A stretch of DNA of 64,000 nucleotides, from NCBI GenBank assembly GCA_018350325.1, contig JAEVLN010000010.1:1426001-1490000 (forward strand). Reading direction: 5' to 3'. The notes below the pieces were generated by a model, which did no database searches, was not told the DNA's origin, and saw only the letters and a list, made by a program, of their open reading frames with translations. The position numbers and the translations under genes are program-made. Position 1 is the first letter of the stretch, and each line of letters begins with the position of its first letter. This document shows positions 11,560 through 25,000 of the stretch, one piece after another. Origin of the DNA: Globodera rostochiensis (Eukaryota > Nematoda > Chromadorea > Rhabditida > Heteroderidae).

Positions 11560-13467
11560 ATTTTGGGTTGTTCCAAATGATACAAAAAATTTTGAAAAAT
11601 TGGCATCGGACGAAGAAACAATTCGGAATGAAGGCGTCTGTGAAATACTCCATGATTTTACCGATGAAAAAATTAAAACGCATTCTGAAAATTCAAAATT
11701 TGCATTGAAAAGGCAAAGGATTTTTTGGACCAAATTTCATTTGCCATCAAAAAAGGCAAAATTATCAATTTGGAAGAGAAGAAAACGAACAAAAATTTAT
11801 TGGCCCAAATATCACTGGCCATCAGAAAAAACGTTTTAAGGTCGGAAGAGAACAAACGATGGATTTGCGCAGAAGAAATTCCCTCCAAAATGAAAGAAGC
11901 ATTAAAATTAATTAAAGAAAGAATTTTTAAAATAAAAATTCGAAAGGATGAAAATTATTCCGAAAATATAAAAAAACAATTTTTGATGATTTTATCGGTC
12001 GCCGTTGGAATTTCTGCAATGATTGGCCCGATTAACGAGCTTCAAACATTTTAGACAGCTTATAAATGTTCAAGCAAAGATCAAAGCAAAACTCCGCCAA
12101 TGTAAAATTATAATTAAATTTTTAATAAATTTTATACATTTAGAATATATTCCTTCGGTATTTTGCCAATTTATTCAAATGATAACATCGGCAAATTAGG
12201 CCATTCGACCGGCAAAATTTCTTCAATCATCTTGAATACGGACATTTCAGCAGAGAGCAAACGTAATTAATTAATTACTTAATTATTTTCTTTTTTAGAA
12301 AATTTCAATTTTCTTTTGAAATTATCGGAAATTGAATTGACGCCATTTGACATATTAATTTTGGCAAAAAAAATTGAATTTGCACTAGACATGCGTAGAA
12401 CTATGATTAATATTGAGCACCCGACCATTTATGACTTAGTCATTGCTCATTTTTGCCGAGAATACCGTCCAATCTGCGGCTTTCACCGGGTTAAATTATT
12501 TTTGTTGTAATTTAATAAAGCAATTTTTGGAATACAATTTAATATTAACAGGTGGCTTTTAAGCAATCGAATTATTGTAACTTGACAAATTTTATGTTGC
12601 AATTGATGAACCGTGTGAAGGAATCGCCAAATTTCAGTGAATATTTTGTCCATGCCGAGTTTCCTAAAGAATTGGGGCAAAAGTTGAATGCCAAGTTTAC
12701 TACCAAATTTAAGCAAAATTTGGATGAATTTCATAAATTTGAGAATAAATATAGAAAATGTTGTAATATTCGCAGAGTTATTAATGGGTATCAAGATTTT
12801 CTCCATTTTGCGGAGGCTGTCCATGTGAATTGGAACCCATACAAAGGCTAGTATTAAATTTTAAACGTTTAAATTTATCCCAATAAAATCATTAAAATAA
12901 CGATTAATTCAATTCGATGAATTAATTTCAATAATAAATACCCATTTATTTTTAAAGAACTATTAATCACATTACACAAGTTCATATACCTTTATTTGTG
13001 TTCGAAAAACGGATTGGAATACTTTAAAAACATTATTAATCGCTTTGACCAAAAGGAACTGATGAAAGGTTTGGTTTTATACTTTTAAAAACTGAATAAT
13101 TATTTGTTTGTTAATCATTTAAAACTATAGATATTTGAAAAAAAAATTTTTAAAGGAATAAAATATCTTCTTAATACAAACATTTTTTTCCATTAAACAG
13201 ATTTGCCAAAAGAATGTGAAGAAACAGAAAAAGATCATAAATTAATGATAACCATTAAATACTTTAAACGTCACGAATTGGATGAGTTAAAGCCGAAGTT
13301 GCAAATTTTGGAGAATTTTGAAGAAATTCAGCGGGCTCATGAAAACTTGATAGCATTTGAAAAATTATTTGATGAAAGAAAGTGTACTGAAAATGATGAA
13401 AAATGCTTTTGATTTAATTGTGACTCTGAATGATGAGTTGGAGAAGGCGAAGACGTTTTGCATCGGA
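11560..13467 (+). pseudogene. Unresolved multi-exon hypothetical gene, possibly decayed
   Basis: No family recognised. Coding-like segments on the plus strand lie at about 11565-11715 (acidic, with FEKLASDEETIR), 11690-12053 (helical, ending IGPINELQTF), 12146-12260, 12300-12490 joined to 12552-12849 through a GT-AG intron (YNLTNFMLQLMN-like helical sequence with KCCNIRR), 12960-13067 and 13202-13412. The first two overlap in different frames with no GT-AG intron to reconcile them. The last segment ends at a stop in one frame, while a second frame continues plausibly to 13467 (MMKNAFDLIVTLNDELEKAK). These two apparent frameshifts suggest a pseudogene, sequence errors or a mis-assembled pair of genes. 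No signal peptide or membrane segment is certain. Confidence 0.4.
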
Positions 13468-13480
13468 AAGATTTGAGGTA

Positions 13481-13672
13481 AGAATTTTGTTGAGGAAATT
13501 TACGAAATTTTGGGAAACTTTCATGGGATGAAAGAATTTTGTTGAGGAAATTTACGAAATTTTGGGAAACTTACATGGGATGAAAGAATTTTGTTGAGGA
13601 AATTTACGAAATTTTGGGAAACTTACATGGGATGAAAGAATTTTGTTGAGGAAATTTACGAAATTTTTGTTA
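13481..13672. repeat. 52-bp tandem repeat, about 3.7 copies
   Basis: Successive AGAATTTTGTTGAGG motifs start at 13481, 13533, 13585 and 13637, a constant 52-base period. Copies are almost identical, so the expansion is recent. It begins right at the end of the hypothetical gene. Confidence 0.9.
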
Positions 13673-13756
13673 AAAAAATGGCAAAATTTCTAAAATTTTA
13701 CGTTTGCGAAATTTTATAAATATGTTTTTTTGAAAATCTGCTCAACTTCTGCTGCT

Positions 13757-13900
13757 AGGGGGGGGGAGGGGGGGGGGAGGGGGGAGTCGGCGGTGTTAGG
13801 CGCCGCCGAGAAAATTTTGATTTGACTCAATTTGTTAAGGGATTTGCTAGCAAATTTTTAAAAATACTTTAATTTTTTTGGGAATTGCTCCAAAATTAAT
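13757..13900. repeat. G-run plus palindromic dispersed repeat
   Basis: A 30-base stretch of G broken by single A (13758-13787) is followed by GTCGGCGGTGTTAGGCGCC and GCCGAGAAAATTTTGA. The same palindrome plus tail occurs near 44790 and 48731 inside hAT-like MITEs, so this is probably an interior fragment of that family. The region 13900-14645 shows no gene. Confidence 0.6.
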
Positions 13901-14645
13901 TAACCTAAATATTATCAAGAGATGCAATGTTTTGAGAAGGCGCTTTGAGCATCATAATTACTCCTTTAAAATTATTACAAATTTTTAAACTTCCAGCCAA
14001 ATACTCATTTTCACGGAGACAATCTTGAAAATAAGGACATTTTCGATTTTTAAGATCGAGTGTCCGTTTTCAAGGACTGTCCTTGCCATTCAAGGACGAA
14101 TTCCACCCCTGCCTTACGGCCTTATTTGCTTATCTTTTAAATAGTTGTTAATTATATGATTATTGATACCAGCTGCTGCTACCAACTCTCAACAGCAGAT
14201 GACGGCTTCAAAAATGTTGTTTGTTATTCCACAAACATTTTATTTATCAGCACATTAAAAAATCGTAAAAAAACCCATTCCGTGCGGTCCATAAAAGATT
14301 AAAGACGGGGTGGACCCCGGGGGGCCTAACAAAGCAAACAATGAACCAATAACCACCAACCACCATTCTTCCAGTCAGCAGCTTTTTATTGACTTTGATA
14401 CAATGTGCAATTTTTTATTCTGTTAAATGACCATTCAAAAAGTATCATTTAATATAATTTGACTATTTATTTCTTTTTTTTTTCTATTTTCATACGCTTA
14501 ATAATATTCTAATTATTTCTTTTTTGGTATTTTTTCTTCCCATTAATTTGATAATATAAAAACCTTCAGAATTTAACTTGTATTAATTAAATATTAATTT
14601 TGATTTTAACAAAAAGGAAATCTTATTTTATCTCTTAGAATAAAA

Positions 14646-16413
14646 ATGCAAATATTTATGCTGCTAATAACAATAATAATTACTTTTACAATTGGCAAAT
14701 TTTATTCAGTGTCTGGATTTTGGGTAAACAATTATTCAAGTGCTAAAAATATTTTTCCTTAATTTGAAGTTGATCCCTGATTATTGGACCACCATATACC
14801 GGAGTGGGCATGTTGAGCGAGGGCGATTGAGCGAAAATTTTATTTCTTTTCCTGAATCAACCCACAGTTATATCGGATATTGGTATATATTTTATTTTTG
14901 ATCATTTTTAGATCAATTTTTTATTTTTAGGATAAGCTCTGAAAAAATTTATCACGAAGCATACGGCGGTGTGTTTGCTGAATTGGCAGATGATCGTGGC
15001 GTCAGATATTGCGGCATTTTTGCCGATGTATATCAAAATAAAAGTGCCAAAATTTGCGGAAGTTTCCGTGTTTTATCCAATAAACTGAATGCGTTGCCGG
15101 GAAAAAACCCGTAATTTTTCACTATATTAATTTATTTGAAAATTTTTTGTTAATAAAAAAGTCAATTTAAAAATAATATTGTAATTATACACAGATTTGA
15201 ATTTGTGCCCATATCAGTTGCAATGATTAATCCGGACAAGGCAGTCGAATACTTGGATTGGCAAATTGCGCGTTACCGTACAAATTCGAGTGAAAAATGG
15301 ATTTTTGGTAGCACAAATATTCTGCAAAGAGTTGCATATTTTCCAAATAACGGCGAACAGCTTAGAAAGGTATGTTAAAACTAGGGTTGGTCCCGGCCGG
15401 GGACGGGGAAAACCGGAGATCCCCGGCCATTCTCATCCCCGACCCCGGTTTGCCATCCCAAAAACGGGGATCTCCGGTCCTCATCTGGGGACAGTGATGA
15501 AAATGCACCCCTAAAGATGGCCATTAGATCAGAAATTTTAATGACTATATTGATTTACTTTTGTTTTTGTGGTCATTTCTAGTCATTTGTTTTGTTTTGT
15601 CAATTTATGAAAAAAATTATTTATTGATAATTTTAAAAGTGTCGGTCATTCTTATTGTATAGTTATCAGTTTTGATGTCTAAATTATATTTAATTATTTT
15701 TTTGTTAAGATTGATTACAAAGAGAATAAGTTCAAATTTTTGGACAATGTCCAAGTGTTGCAACGTTCAGCCACATTTGATCAACGTGATTTATATGAAA
15801 ATGTTCCCACACTTTCGACAACAACAACAACAACAACACGGCGGACAATCACAACAACGAGACCAAGAACAACAACAACCACTTTTAGAACTTCAATTGT
15901 AAACTTTAACGTAGTTTTGTTTTTACATGAAACGTTACATATTGATTCATTAAAACAAAACCTGATTTTATATAAACATTTGGTGATGCCAAAATTCGCG
16001 CCACCTCCTGAAAATTATTATATTTTATTTCAAACTCATCTGGACTTTAATTAATTTACTTTTTTTTAATTTTTTTTTGGCGTAGGAAGTAGAGATGCCG
16101 AATTTAGGATTTGTTGAATCTGCCACAATTTTAAGATGGCATTCACAACGACACAAGGACCCGAATATGAGGATGATGATTATGACAAATTGCCTGGAGC
16201 TGGCATTGAATGGGACGCTCTTGTCGAAGAAAGTAATTAATAAATATCAACATCCGTTATAAAATTAAAAAAACAAATTTTAAAGTCCAAATTAACCAAA
16301 AAAATATATTTTAAAAAACATGTGGTTCAGCTCCCGACTCAGCTCGACAAATGGAAGGCGGTGGAATTTTAAGCATTGACGACAACGAATTGATATTGCC
16401 AAAACAAAAATAA
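14646..16413 (+). CDS. Secreted protein of unknown function with Thr-rich linker
   Basis: No family recognised. Seven exons (14646-14723, 14770-14882, 14931-15110, 15195-15369, 15710-15898, 16136-16232, 16331-16413) join with consistent phases into 304 residues. Residues 1 to about 20 form a hydrophobic signal peptide (MQIFMLLITIIITFTIG). Residues about 25-180 look like a compact extracellular domain rich in Tyr, Trp and Phe with two cysteines in its middle (RYCGIFADV, AKICGSF). Next comes a run of about 30 residues dominated by Thr and Arg (CAACAACAA-type microsatellite), probably O-glycosylated or disordered. The tail is acidic (EYEDDDYDKLPGAG). The architecture fits a secreted gland or cuticle protein. 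An intron at 15370-15709 holds a G/C-rich repeat starting TAGGGTTGGTCCCGG. No ATGCCA cluster is seen upstream. Confidence 0.7.
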
Positions 16414-16986
16414 TTTGACTTTTTTTTCCCCGTGCCATTGCACAAAAGTGTTCAGCAAAGTGCACTCCCATCTTGGCATTCTTCAATCGAATATTTGAAC
16501 ATTCATTCAATTTTTGAAAAATATGTATATATTGATCAAACGATTTATGACTCTCCTCACCTGCTGCTCACTGTCGATGTATCGATTTGTATTTGTCTGA
16601 TCATCGTCTGCAGCTTAAACATATATGTGAGCATTTTAAGCCAAACATATTTTTATGTAAATATTTGCTTTATATATTTGCCAAAAATTGAAAGCGGAAA
16701 TCAATCGTTCTAGGTAATAGGCAGTGCCAGGCAATTACATACGTGCGTAAAGAGAAAATGAATGTAAATAAATTTTATAAACGACAAACAAAAAAATTTT
16801 AAATCATCTTATATATTAAAAAATTTCACTATTTAATTTGTAAAAAAAAAATAGTTTTAATTTTAAAAAAATTGGCTTGCATTTAAAACTTAATTACAAT
16901 CCAAATTTTTTATAAAGCATCCAAATTATTAGACATAATTCGCCATCGTATTTTTAATAATTTTTTATAATTTATAGCCGTCAAGC

Positions 16987-19900
16987 ATGTATTTGACTAC
17001 AACAATTTTTTTATCAATATTATTTGTTTATCAAATTTGTTTAAATATAATGGCAGACAGTGGCGAGAGCAGCCCTTGTAGAACATCGGATGCGGTGAAG
17101 AGCCCTCGAAAAACATTAGCTGAGTTTTTTCGAGAGGATCCACTTGATGGTAATTATCAACTAATTATACGGGTGATTAGAGTTCAGAAAATTGGATTAG
17201 TCGGTCACCCGTTTGAACCCCTAATGAAAATGTTAATATAAATTTAAATGGTTTTAGAATTTCAAACAAAAAAGTACTTACATAAAACTTCTTAAAAAGT
17301 AATAACAAAATTATTTAAGAAACAAATGATAAAGAAATTGAGGAAAATGCTAAATTAAACAAAAACTCTTCGGTTCGAGGTATAACGAAATTAAATCCAT
17401 AAATAAAAGCAACAAAAAAAATAATATTTATTTAAAACATTTTTTAGATTTATCAAATGAAGAAATCAAAGAATTAATTGGAACACTTAAAGATTCAAAT
17501 TTACGGCATGGAATTTTTTTTTTATATACATTTTTATAATAAAAAAGAAATATATTTTAATTAAGGTTCAGTTTAAATGCAAATAAGCCACGAGAAATTG
17601 GTGATCCTAAAAAATCGAAAGGTGTGGAAAAAAAGATAAAAAATATTTAAAATAATTTTTAAACAGACAAAAAAAGTGACGATGACGTTGGCAAACTTCG
17701 AAGACTTCACAAAGTAAGGTAAAAGATTACGAATTTAAAGTAAAAATAGTCAAAATTTAAATATATTGATAATTTGAATTCGTATTATAAAATTTATTCA
17801 ATGTTTAATTAAAAAGAAAAAACGACATTCATGCCCTCTAACCTTTTTTTATAATTTTATATTAATTGACCATCATAATTAAGAGTAAAAGAAATTGGAC
17901 AGCAATCGGTATATGATCAAGACCCTTTTAACGAAAATCAAGGTTTGCAAAAAGCGATGTTTAAATGTATAAATAAAAATTTTAGCTTTAAGCGAGGAGG
18001 AAATTGAAGAAATTTTGCAAAGTAACCATCTGCATTCTTCAAGGTAAAATTTCAAAAATGTGTTTTATCAAAATATGTTTTGAGAATATAAATATTTTTG
18101 AATTATAAAATTTTTAAATCAGAAAAATTTTACTAAATTAGCGTTTTTTAGTGTTTTAGCAAATACAATATTTTAAATTTTTGGGGTTTTGTCAATATTT
18201 TGGTTGTTTTAATTAGTCAATTTTCAATTTTTAGTATCGGAAATCCGAGCCCTAATAATTAAATTTAGAATTACTATACCCAGTCATGAACAACAAATAG
18301 TCGAACAAAATTTTGAGGTTTCACCTGAATCTAAACAAACGGAATTTTTAAAACAAAGAAACCGAGGTTCATTGATTTTAAAGATTTAATTAAAATAAAA
18401 CTTTTTGTGTTCACTTCAGCGCACGGCAAAAACGTATTAGGACCGTCAGGACACATTGATCAGCATAAATTATTCACTTCTATGCCGACATCGCCAACCT
18501 ATGATGATGATCAACAAGATTTCTCATTTGATCTTGGAACATCTGTACCGACTTCGACAAGATATGGCCAACAAGAATTCGCATTTGGTTTTGCTAGATC
18601 AACAGAAGCATCGCCAACTAGATCAACATCACCATCACCAGCATCGCCAACTAGATCAGCAACAGCATCGCAAATTAGATCAACAACAGCATCACCAACT
18701 AGATCAACACCAGCATCGCCAATTAGATCAACACCAGCATCGCCAACTAGATCAGCAACAGCATCGCAAATTAGATCAACAACAGCATCACCAACTAGAT
18801 CAACACCAGCATCGCCAATTAGATCAACAACAGCATCACCAACTAGATCAACACCAGCATCGCCAATTAGATCAACAACAGCATCGCCAATTAGATCAAC
18901 AACAGCATCAACACCAGCATCGCCAATTAGATCAACGACAGCATCACCAACTAGATCAACACCAGCATCGCCAACTAGATCAACAACAGCATCACCAACT
19001 AGATCAACACCAGCATCGCCAACTAGATCAACAACAGCATCACCAACTAGATCAACACCAGCATCGCCAACTAGATCAACAACAGCATCACCAACGAGAT
19101 CAACAACAGCATCGCCAATTAGATCAACAACAACATCACCAACTAGTTCAAGCAGTTCACCAAATGCTAAACTTAGCCAAACAAAGAAAAGTAAGAAGAA
19201 TGATTTTATTAAAAATGAATAGAAATTACCTAAAAAAAGCCTATCGCTAAAAAGGAATTTAAAGAGTAGGTAAATTTTTAATAAAACTAGCAATTTTGTC
19301 GTGAAGATTGTTTTAATTAGCTGAATTTTGGTCATGTAATTTAAAACGAATATTATAGTATTAATCAGCTTTGTCGGATTTGTAATAAAATTAAAATATT
19401 CTAAGCCCAAATTATGTACAATAAATTATGCTTTTTTAATTAATTTACCCTAAGGCATGTCATTTAACCGCTTATTTCGACGACGGTCTTTCACTGATGA
19501 TGAACATCAACAACTCACTGAAGATGATTATGCGAAATGGAGACGATGGAAAGAGAATGAAGAAAATTTTGAAATGATTGTCCACACAATCCGCCAACGC
19601 CTGGATCATTGGGACAATGAAGTCAAAACGAAGAAACAAATTAAAATCAGTGCCCGAGAATTGGGCGTTCCGCCAACAAAACGCGAATGGGACGAGACGC
19701 GTTTGGGTCGCATTGAACATTTGCGAAACGAAGTGCGAGCCTCGTTCTCCGCTTCACCAACATTCGCTTCATCTCCTCTGCGAGCTTCATCATCCGCTTC
19801 ATCTCTTCTGCAAGCTTCACCTCTTCTGCAAGCTTTACCTCCTCTGCAAGCTTCACCATCATCCGCTTCACCGCTGCATGAAGGTAAATAATATTTAGAG

Positions 19901-21874
19901 TGTAACAAAAGTTTTATCGCAAAAATTTTTTTAAAAAAAGGAATTTTATTTGCCTTTTTACTGACCATATTATTGTCCTGTCTTTTGAATGGATCGGAAC
20001 TGTGAGCCAAAACCAAATTGTGCTTTTTTTGGACCTGGTCTGTTTGAGACTCTAATTTTCTTTCACAATCTTACATTAGCGTAAAATAAATCTTTGGCGA
20101 CAAAACTTATGATATTACACCCTAAAGTATATTTGTGTTGGTCAAAATGGGTTAAACCCAAGTCTCCATCCCGGATAACCGATCGCTTAACACCCAAAAA
20201 CACCCGGCTAACTACCCGGATAGCGCCGGACAAATTGTTGTTTAGGATCGAATATTTTGATTAGGGTGGCACGGAACCGGGATCAGTACAATGGTCCTGG
20301 TTTTTCAAAATGCCTTCAAAACTCCCTTATAATGATACATTTTTTTCTTATTTTTTGTCCCAAGTTTTTTTGACCAAGATCAAACAAAAGTCTTGTCTTA
20401 AACATGAGAATTTAAATGATTTCACTACCTAAAGTTCCTGAATATTAGCTAACAATTCAAAAAATTACCTTATAATTTTTGCTGATAAAATATTTCATAG
20501 TTTCAATTGCTAGTCTCAAATTTTTTTTCTAAATTTTTTAATTCGATTCGAAAATCGTTTACTTTTTGATTAATAAGCAACATTTTTGTTTCCATGGGCC
20601 ATTGTCATTTTTATTACAGGTGGCCAAAACTGTAAAATTTTGAAATATTGGAAAACGATGAAAAGCCAACAAAATGCGGTCAATTTAAAAAAAGCGGCAA
20701 AAGCCCAACATGCACAAAAAAAAGCGTGCAAACGCCTAGGAATTCTTCGAATTTTAAAAGGTTAACATTATCAATGGCAAATTGTCATGTTTATGGCAAA
20801 AAAAAAAAAATTTTGTTTTGTTTGTTTGCGACAATAAATTTTCAATTAGGTGGTGGTCCGCGCACAAATCCATCAGCAAAAAATGTGGAAAAAAAAGAGG
20901 ACAACGAAATTATGGTGACCAAAAAGTACGATTTGGCTTCTCATGGACGTACATTGGAGGAGGCCAAAGAGAATTTGATCAAATATGACCAAAAAATGGA
21001 AGAGTTGAAAAGGTTTGAGAGGCAATTTGAAGTGTTAAGTTATACGGGTTCAACTGAAGTGTTAACGGAGCAACAACGGCAATATTTTAATTTTGAAATT
21101 ATTTAAAATAATTAATTTTAAACCAAATTTTTTAAATTTGTCTATTTTGCGGTTCGTACAGTTTTTTAAAACTTTTTTGGCAATATTTTCATCTGAATAT
21201 AGTTTTAACGGGACCAAAAACCGTAGTCCGGGATTTATCGGCTGGGTTCTTTGATTCGGTTCGGATAACCGAACATTTCCTACAATTCCCAGAAACCGAC
21301 AACGCTAGATATGAGTGCAACAAATATGGCAAAAATATACATTTTTTAAATAAATTTTTTTTTCAAAATATGCTTTTTGAAAGCCCAAAATATGTTAAAT
21401 TTGATGTTTGTATTGTATTTTGGACAAAAACATTTTAGTTAATCGATAGATAAAAGGAAGTTGATGATAATATAATGAAAAACCGGGTTACCATCTTTTT
21501 AAGATGGTCCTTATTTGCTGGGGCGAATGCAATTTTTGGGGACACCTTTTTTTGTTATTTTTTATTTTATCGCGTTTAAAATTGTTATTTTTTTTATTAA
21601 ATTTGTTGCCTATTATATTAAAAATATAATAAAAATGAATTTTAGCATTGAAAAACAATATGAAAAACAGTATGTTGCGCAAAAAATTGTCCGACAAATT
21701 TGTGCCCTAAACGGTGTGCTGAACTGTTTGTATGTAAATGTGTCAGAAATGTTGCAGAGCGGATTTACGGAAGAAAAGAAAAAGTTAAGCAAAACATTTA
21801 TTGATACATTGCGAAAAGTTCTACGAGACGAAGATGAAACTGATGATGATGTTGGCAATTTGAATAATGTTTAG
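16987..21874 (+). CDS. Gene A: secreted repeat-containing protein built of short exons, paralogue of gene B
   Basis: No known family. Thirteen exons (16987-17149, 17320-17379, 17448-17505, 17566-17621, 17667-17718, 17884-17942, 17986-18043, 18269-18366, 18420-19190, 19455-19883, 20620-20760, 20850-21078, 21646-21874) give 800 residues with all phases closing. Exon 1 encodes a signal peptide (YLTTTIFLSILFVYQICL). Exons 2-8 are 52-98 bases each. Exons 3 and 7 encode related motifs (LSNEEIKEL and LSEEEIEEI). Exon 9 encodes about 20 copies of an 8-residue SPTRSTTA-like repeat. Exons 10, 12 and 13 match gene B: a Trp-rich helical block (AKWRRW), a block with VTKKYDLASHG, and a C-terminal block with SGFTEEKKKLSKTF. 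The introns after exons 3 and 12 begin with GC. If the second is not spliced, the protein ends at 21106. Probably a secreted, partly disordered effector-like protein. Confidence 0.72.
18596..19150 (+). repeat. 24-bp coding minisatellite in gene A exon 9
   Basis: The unit AGATCAACAACAGCATCACC plus AACT (with CACCAGCATCGCC variants) repeats about 20 times. It encodes the 8-residue unit in the supported frame; the other two plus frames read as His/Gln-rich and similar simple sequence. Length polymorphism is likely. Confidence 0.9.
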
Positions 21875-22056
21875 AACAAAAATTTTCTTAAATTTCATTT
21901 ATGCACAATTTTTATAACGGTTGAAATGTTTTATTATTTAGTTTTAAATATAAATATACAATCCTCGACGTCTATTTCCCGGCATTTTTGGGTCTCACCC
22001 CCCGATGAACTAAATTTATTTTTTAAATTATAACATATTTGTTTTTAATGTTTAAC

Positions 22057-25000
22057 TAGGGTTGCTTCCCGACCCCCAAGCCCATGAGGCCTCATCCCCA
22101 GACCCCGACATTTTTGGGCCTCACCCCCGATCCCGGCATTTTTGGGCCTCACTCCCGACCCCCGCATTTTTGGGCCTCACTCCCGACCCCGGCATTTTTG
22201 GGCCTCACTCCCGACCCCGACATTTTTGAGCCTCACTCCCGACCCCGACATTTTTAGGCCTCACTCCCGACCCCGGCATTTTTGGGCCTCACTCCTGACC
22301 CCGACATTTTTGGGCCTCACTCCCGACCCCGACATTTTTGGGCCTCACCCCCGATCCCGGCATTTTTGGGCCTCACTCCCGACCCCCGCATTTTTGGGCC
22401 TCACTCCCGACCCCGGCATTTTTGGGCCTCACTCCCGACCCCGACATTTTTAGGCCTCACTCCCGACCCCGGCATTTTTGGGCCTCACCCCCGATCCCGG
22501 CATTTTTGGGCCTCACTCCTGACCCCGACATTTTTGGGCCTCACCCCCGATCCCGGCATTTTTGGGCCTCACTCCCGACCCCCGCATTTTTGGGCCTCAC
22601 TCCCGACCCCGGCATTTTTGGGCCTCACTCCCGACCCCGACATTTTTGGGCCTCACTCCCGACCCCGACATTTTTAGGCCTCACTCCCGACCCCGGCATT
22701 TTTGGGCCTCACTCCTGACCCCGACATTTTTGGGCCTCACCCCCGATCCCGGCATTTTTGGGCCTCACTCCCGACCCCGACATTTTTAGGCCTCACTTCC
22801 GACCCCGACATTTTTGGGCCTCACTCCCGACCCCGGCATTTTTGGGCCTCACTCCTGACCCCGACATTTTTGGGCCTCACCCCCGATCCCGGCATTTTTG
22901 GGCCTCACTCCCGACCCCGACATTTTTAGGCCTCACTCCCGACCCCGGCATTTTTGGGCCTCACTCCTGACCACGACATTTTAGGGCCTCATCCCCGATC
23001 CCGGCATTTTTGGGCCTCACTCCCGACCCCGACATTTTTAGGCCTCACTTCCGACCCCGACATTTTCGGGCCTCACTCCCGACCCCGGCATTTTTGGGCC
23101 TCACTCCTGACCCCGACATTTTTGGGCCTCACCCCCGATCCCGGCATTTTTGGGCCTCACTCCCGACCCCGACATTTTTAGGCCTCACTCCTGACCCCGA
23201 CATTTTTGGGCCTCACCCCCGATCCCGGCATTTTTGGGCCTCACTCCCGACCCCGGCATTTTTGGGCCTCACTCCCGACCCCGACATTTTTGGGCCTCAC
23301 TCCCGACCCCGGCATTTTTGGGCCTCACTCCCGACCCCGACATTTTTGGGCCTCACTCCCGACCCCGACATTTTTGGGCCTCACCCCCGATCCCGGCATT
23401 TTTGGGCCTCACTCCCGACCCCGGCATTTTTGGGCCTCACTCCCGACCCCGGCATTTTTGGGCCTCACTCCCGACCCCGGCATTTTTGGGCCTCACTCCT
23501 GACCCCGACATTTTTGGGCTTCACCCCCGATCCCGGCATTGTTGGGCCTCACTCCCGACCCCGACATTTTTAGGCCTCACTTCCGACCCCGACATTTTTG
23601 GGCCTCACTCCCGACCCCGGCATTTTTGGGCCTCACTCCCGACCCCGACATTTTTGGGCCTCACTCCTGACCCCGACATTTTTGGGCCTCACCCCCGATC
23701 CCGGCATTTTTGGGCCTCACTCCCGACCCCGACATTTTTGGGCCTCACCCCCGATCCCGGCATTTTTGGGCCTCACTCCCGACTCCGGCATTTTTGGGCC
23801 TCACTCCCGACCCCGGCATTTTTGGGCCTCACTCCCGACCCCGGCATTTTTGGGCCTCACTCCCGACCCCGGCATTTTTGGGCCTCACTCCTGACCCCGA
23901 CATTTTTGGGCTTCACCCCCGATCCCGGCATTTTTGGGCCTCACTCCCGACCCCGACATTTTTAGGCCTCACTCCCGACCCCGGCATTTTTGGGCCTCAC
24001 TCCTGACCACGACATTTTAGGGCCTCATCCCCGATCCCGGCATTTTTGGGCACACTCCCGACCCCGACATTTTTAGGCCTCACTTCCGACCCCGACATTT
24101 TCGGGCCTCACTCCCGACCCCGGCATTTTTGGGCCTCACTCCTGACCCCGACATTTTTGGGCCTCACCCCCGATCCCGGCATTTTTGGGCCTCACTCCCG
24201 ACCCCGGCATTTTTGGGCCTCACTCCCGATCCCGGCATTTTTGGGCCTCACTCCCGACCCCGACATTTTTAGGCCTCACTTCCGACCCCGACATTTTTGG
24301 GCCTCACTCCCGACCCCGGCATTTTTGGGCCTCACTCCCGACCCCGGCATTTTTGGGCCTCACTCCCGACCCCGGCATTTTTGGGCCTCACTCCCGACCC
24401 CGGCATTTTTGGGCCTCACTCCCGACCCCGGCATTTTTGGGCCTCACTCCTGACCCCGACATTTTTGGGCCTCACCCCCGATCCCGGCATTTTTGGGCCT
24501 CACTCCTGACCCCGACATTTTTGGGCTTCACCCCCGATCCCGGCATTTTTGGGCCTCACTCCCGACCCCGACATTTTTAGGCCTCACTCCCGACCCCGGC
24601 ATTTTTGGGCCTCACTCCTGACCACGACATTTTAGGGCCTCATCCCCGATCCCGGCATTTTTGGGCACACTCCCGACCCCGACATTTTTAGGCCTCACTT
24701 CCGACCCCGACATTTTCGGGCCTCACTCCCGACCCCGGCATTTTTGGGCCTCACTCCTGACCCCGACATTTTTGGGCCTCACCCCCGATCCCGGCATTTT
24801 TGGGCCTCACTCCCGACCCCGGCATTTTTGGGCCTCACTCCCGATCCCGGCATTTTTGGGCCTCACTCCCGACCCCGACATTTTTAGGCCTCACTTCCGA
24901 CCCCGACATTTTTGGGCCTCACTCCCGACCCCGGCATTTTTGGGCCTCACTCCCGACCCCGGCATTTTTGGGCCTCACTCCCGACCCCGGCATTTTTGGG

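Noticed and set aside
15384..15516. Possible MITE starting TAGGGTTGGTCCCGG in an intron of the 14646 gene
   Set aside because: The presumed right end ACCCCTA matches only weakly and flanks do not repeat; kept only as a G/C-rich repeat remark.
18511..19410. Minus-strand frame with VDLVGDAV-type repeats over gene A exon 9
   Set aside because: It is the antisense shadow of the 24-bp coding minisatellite; the plus-strand exon has matching splice phases on both sides.
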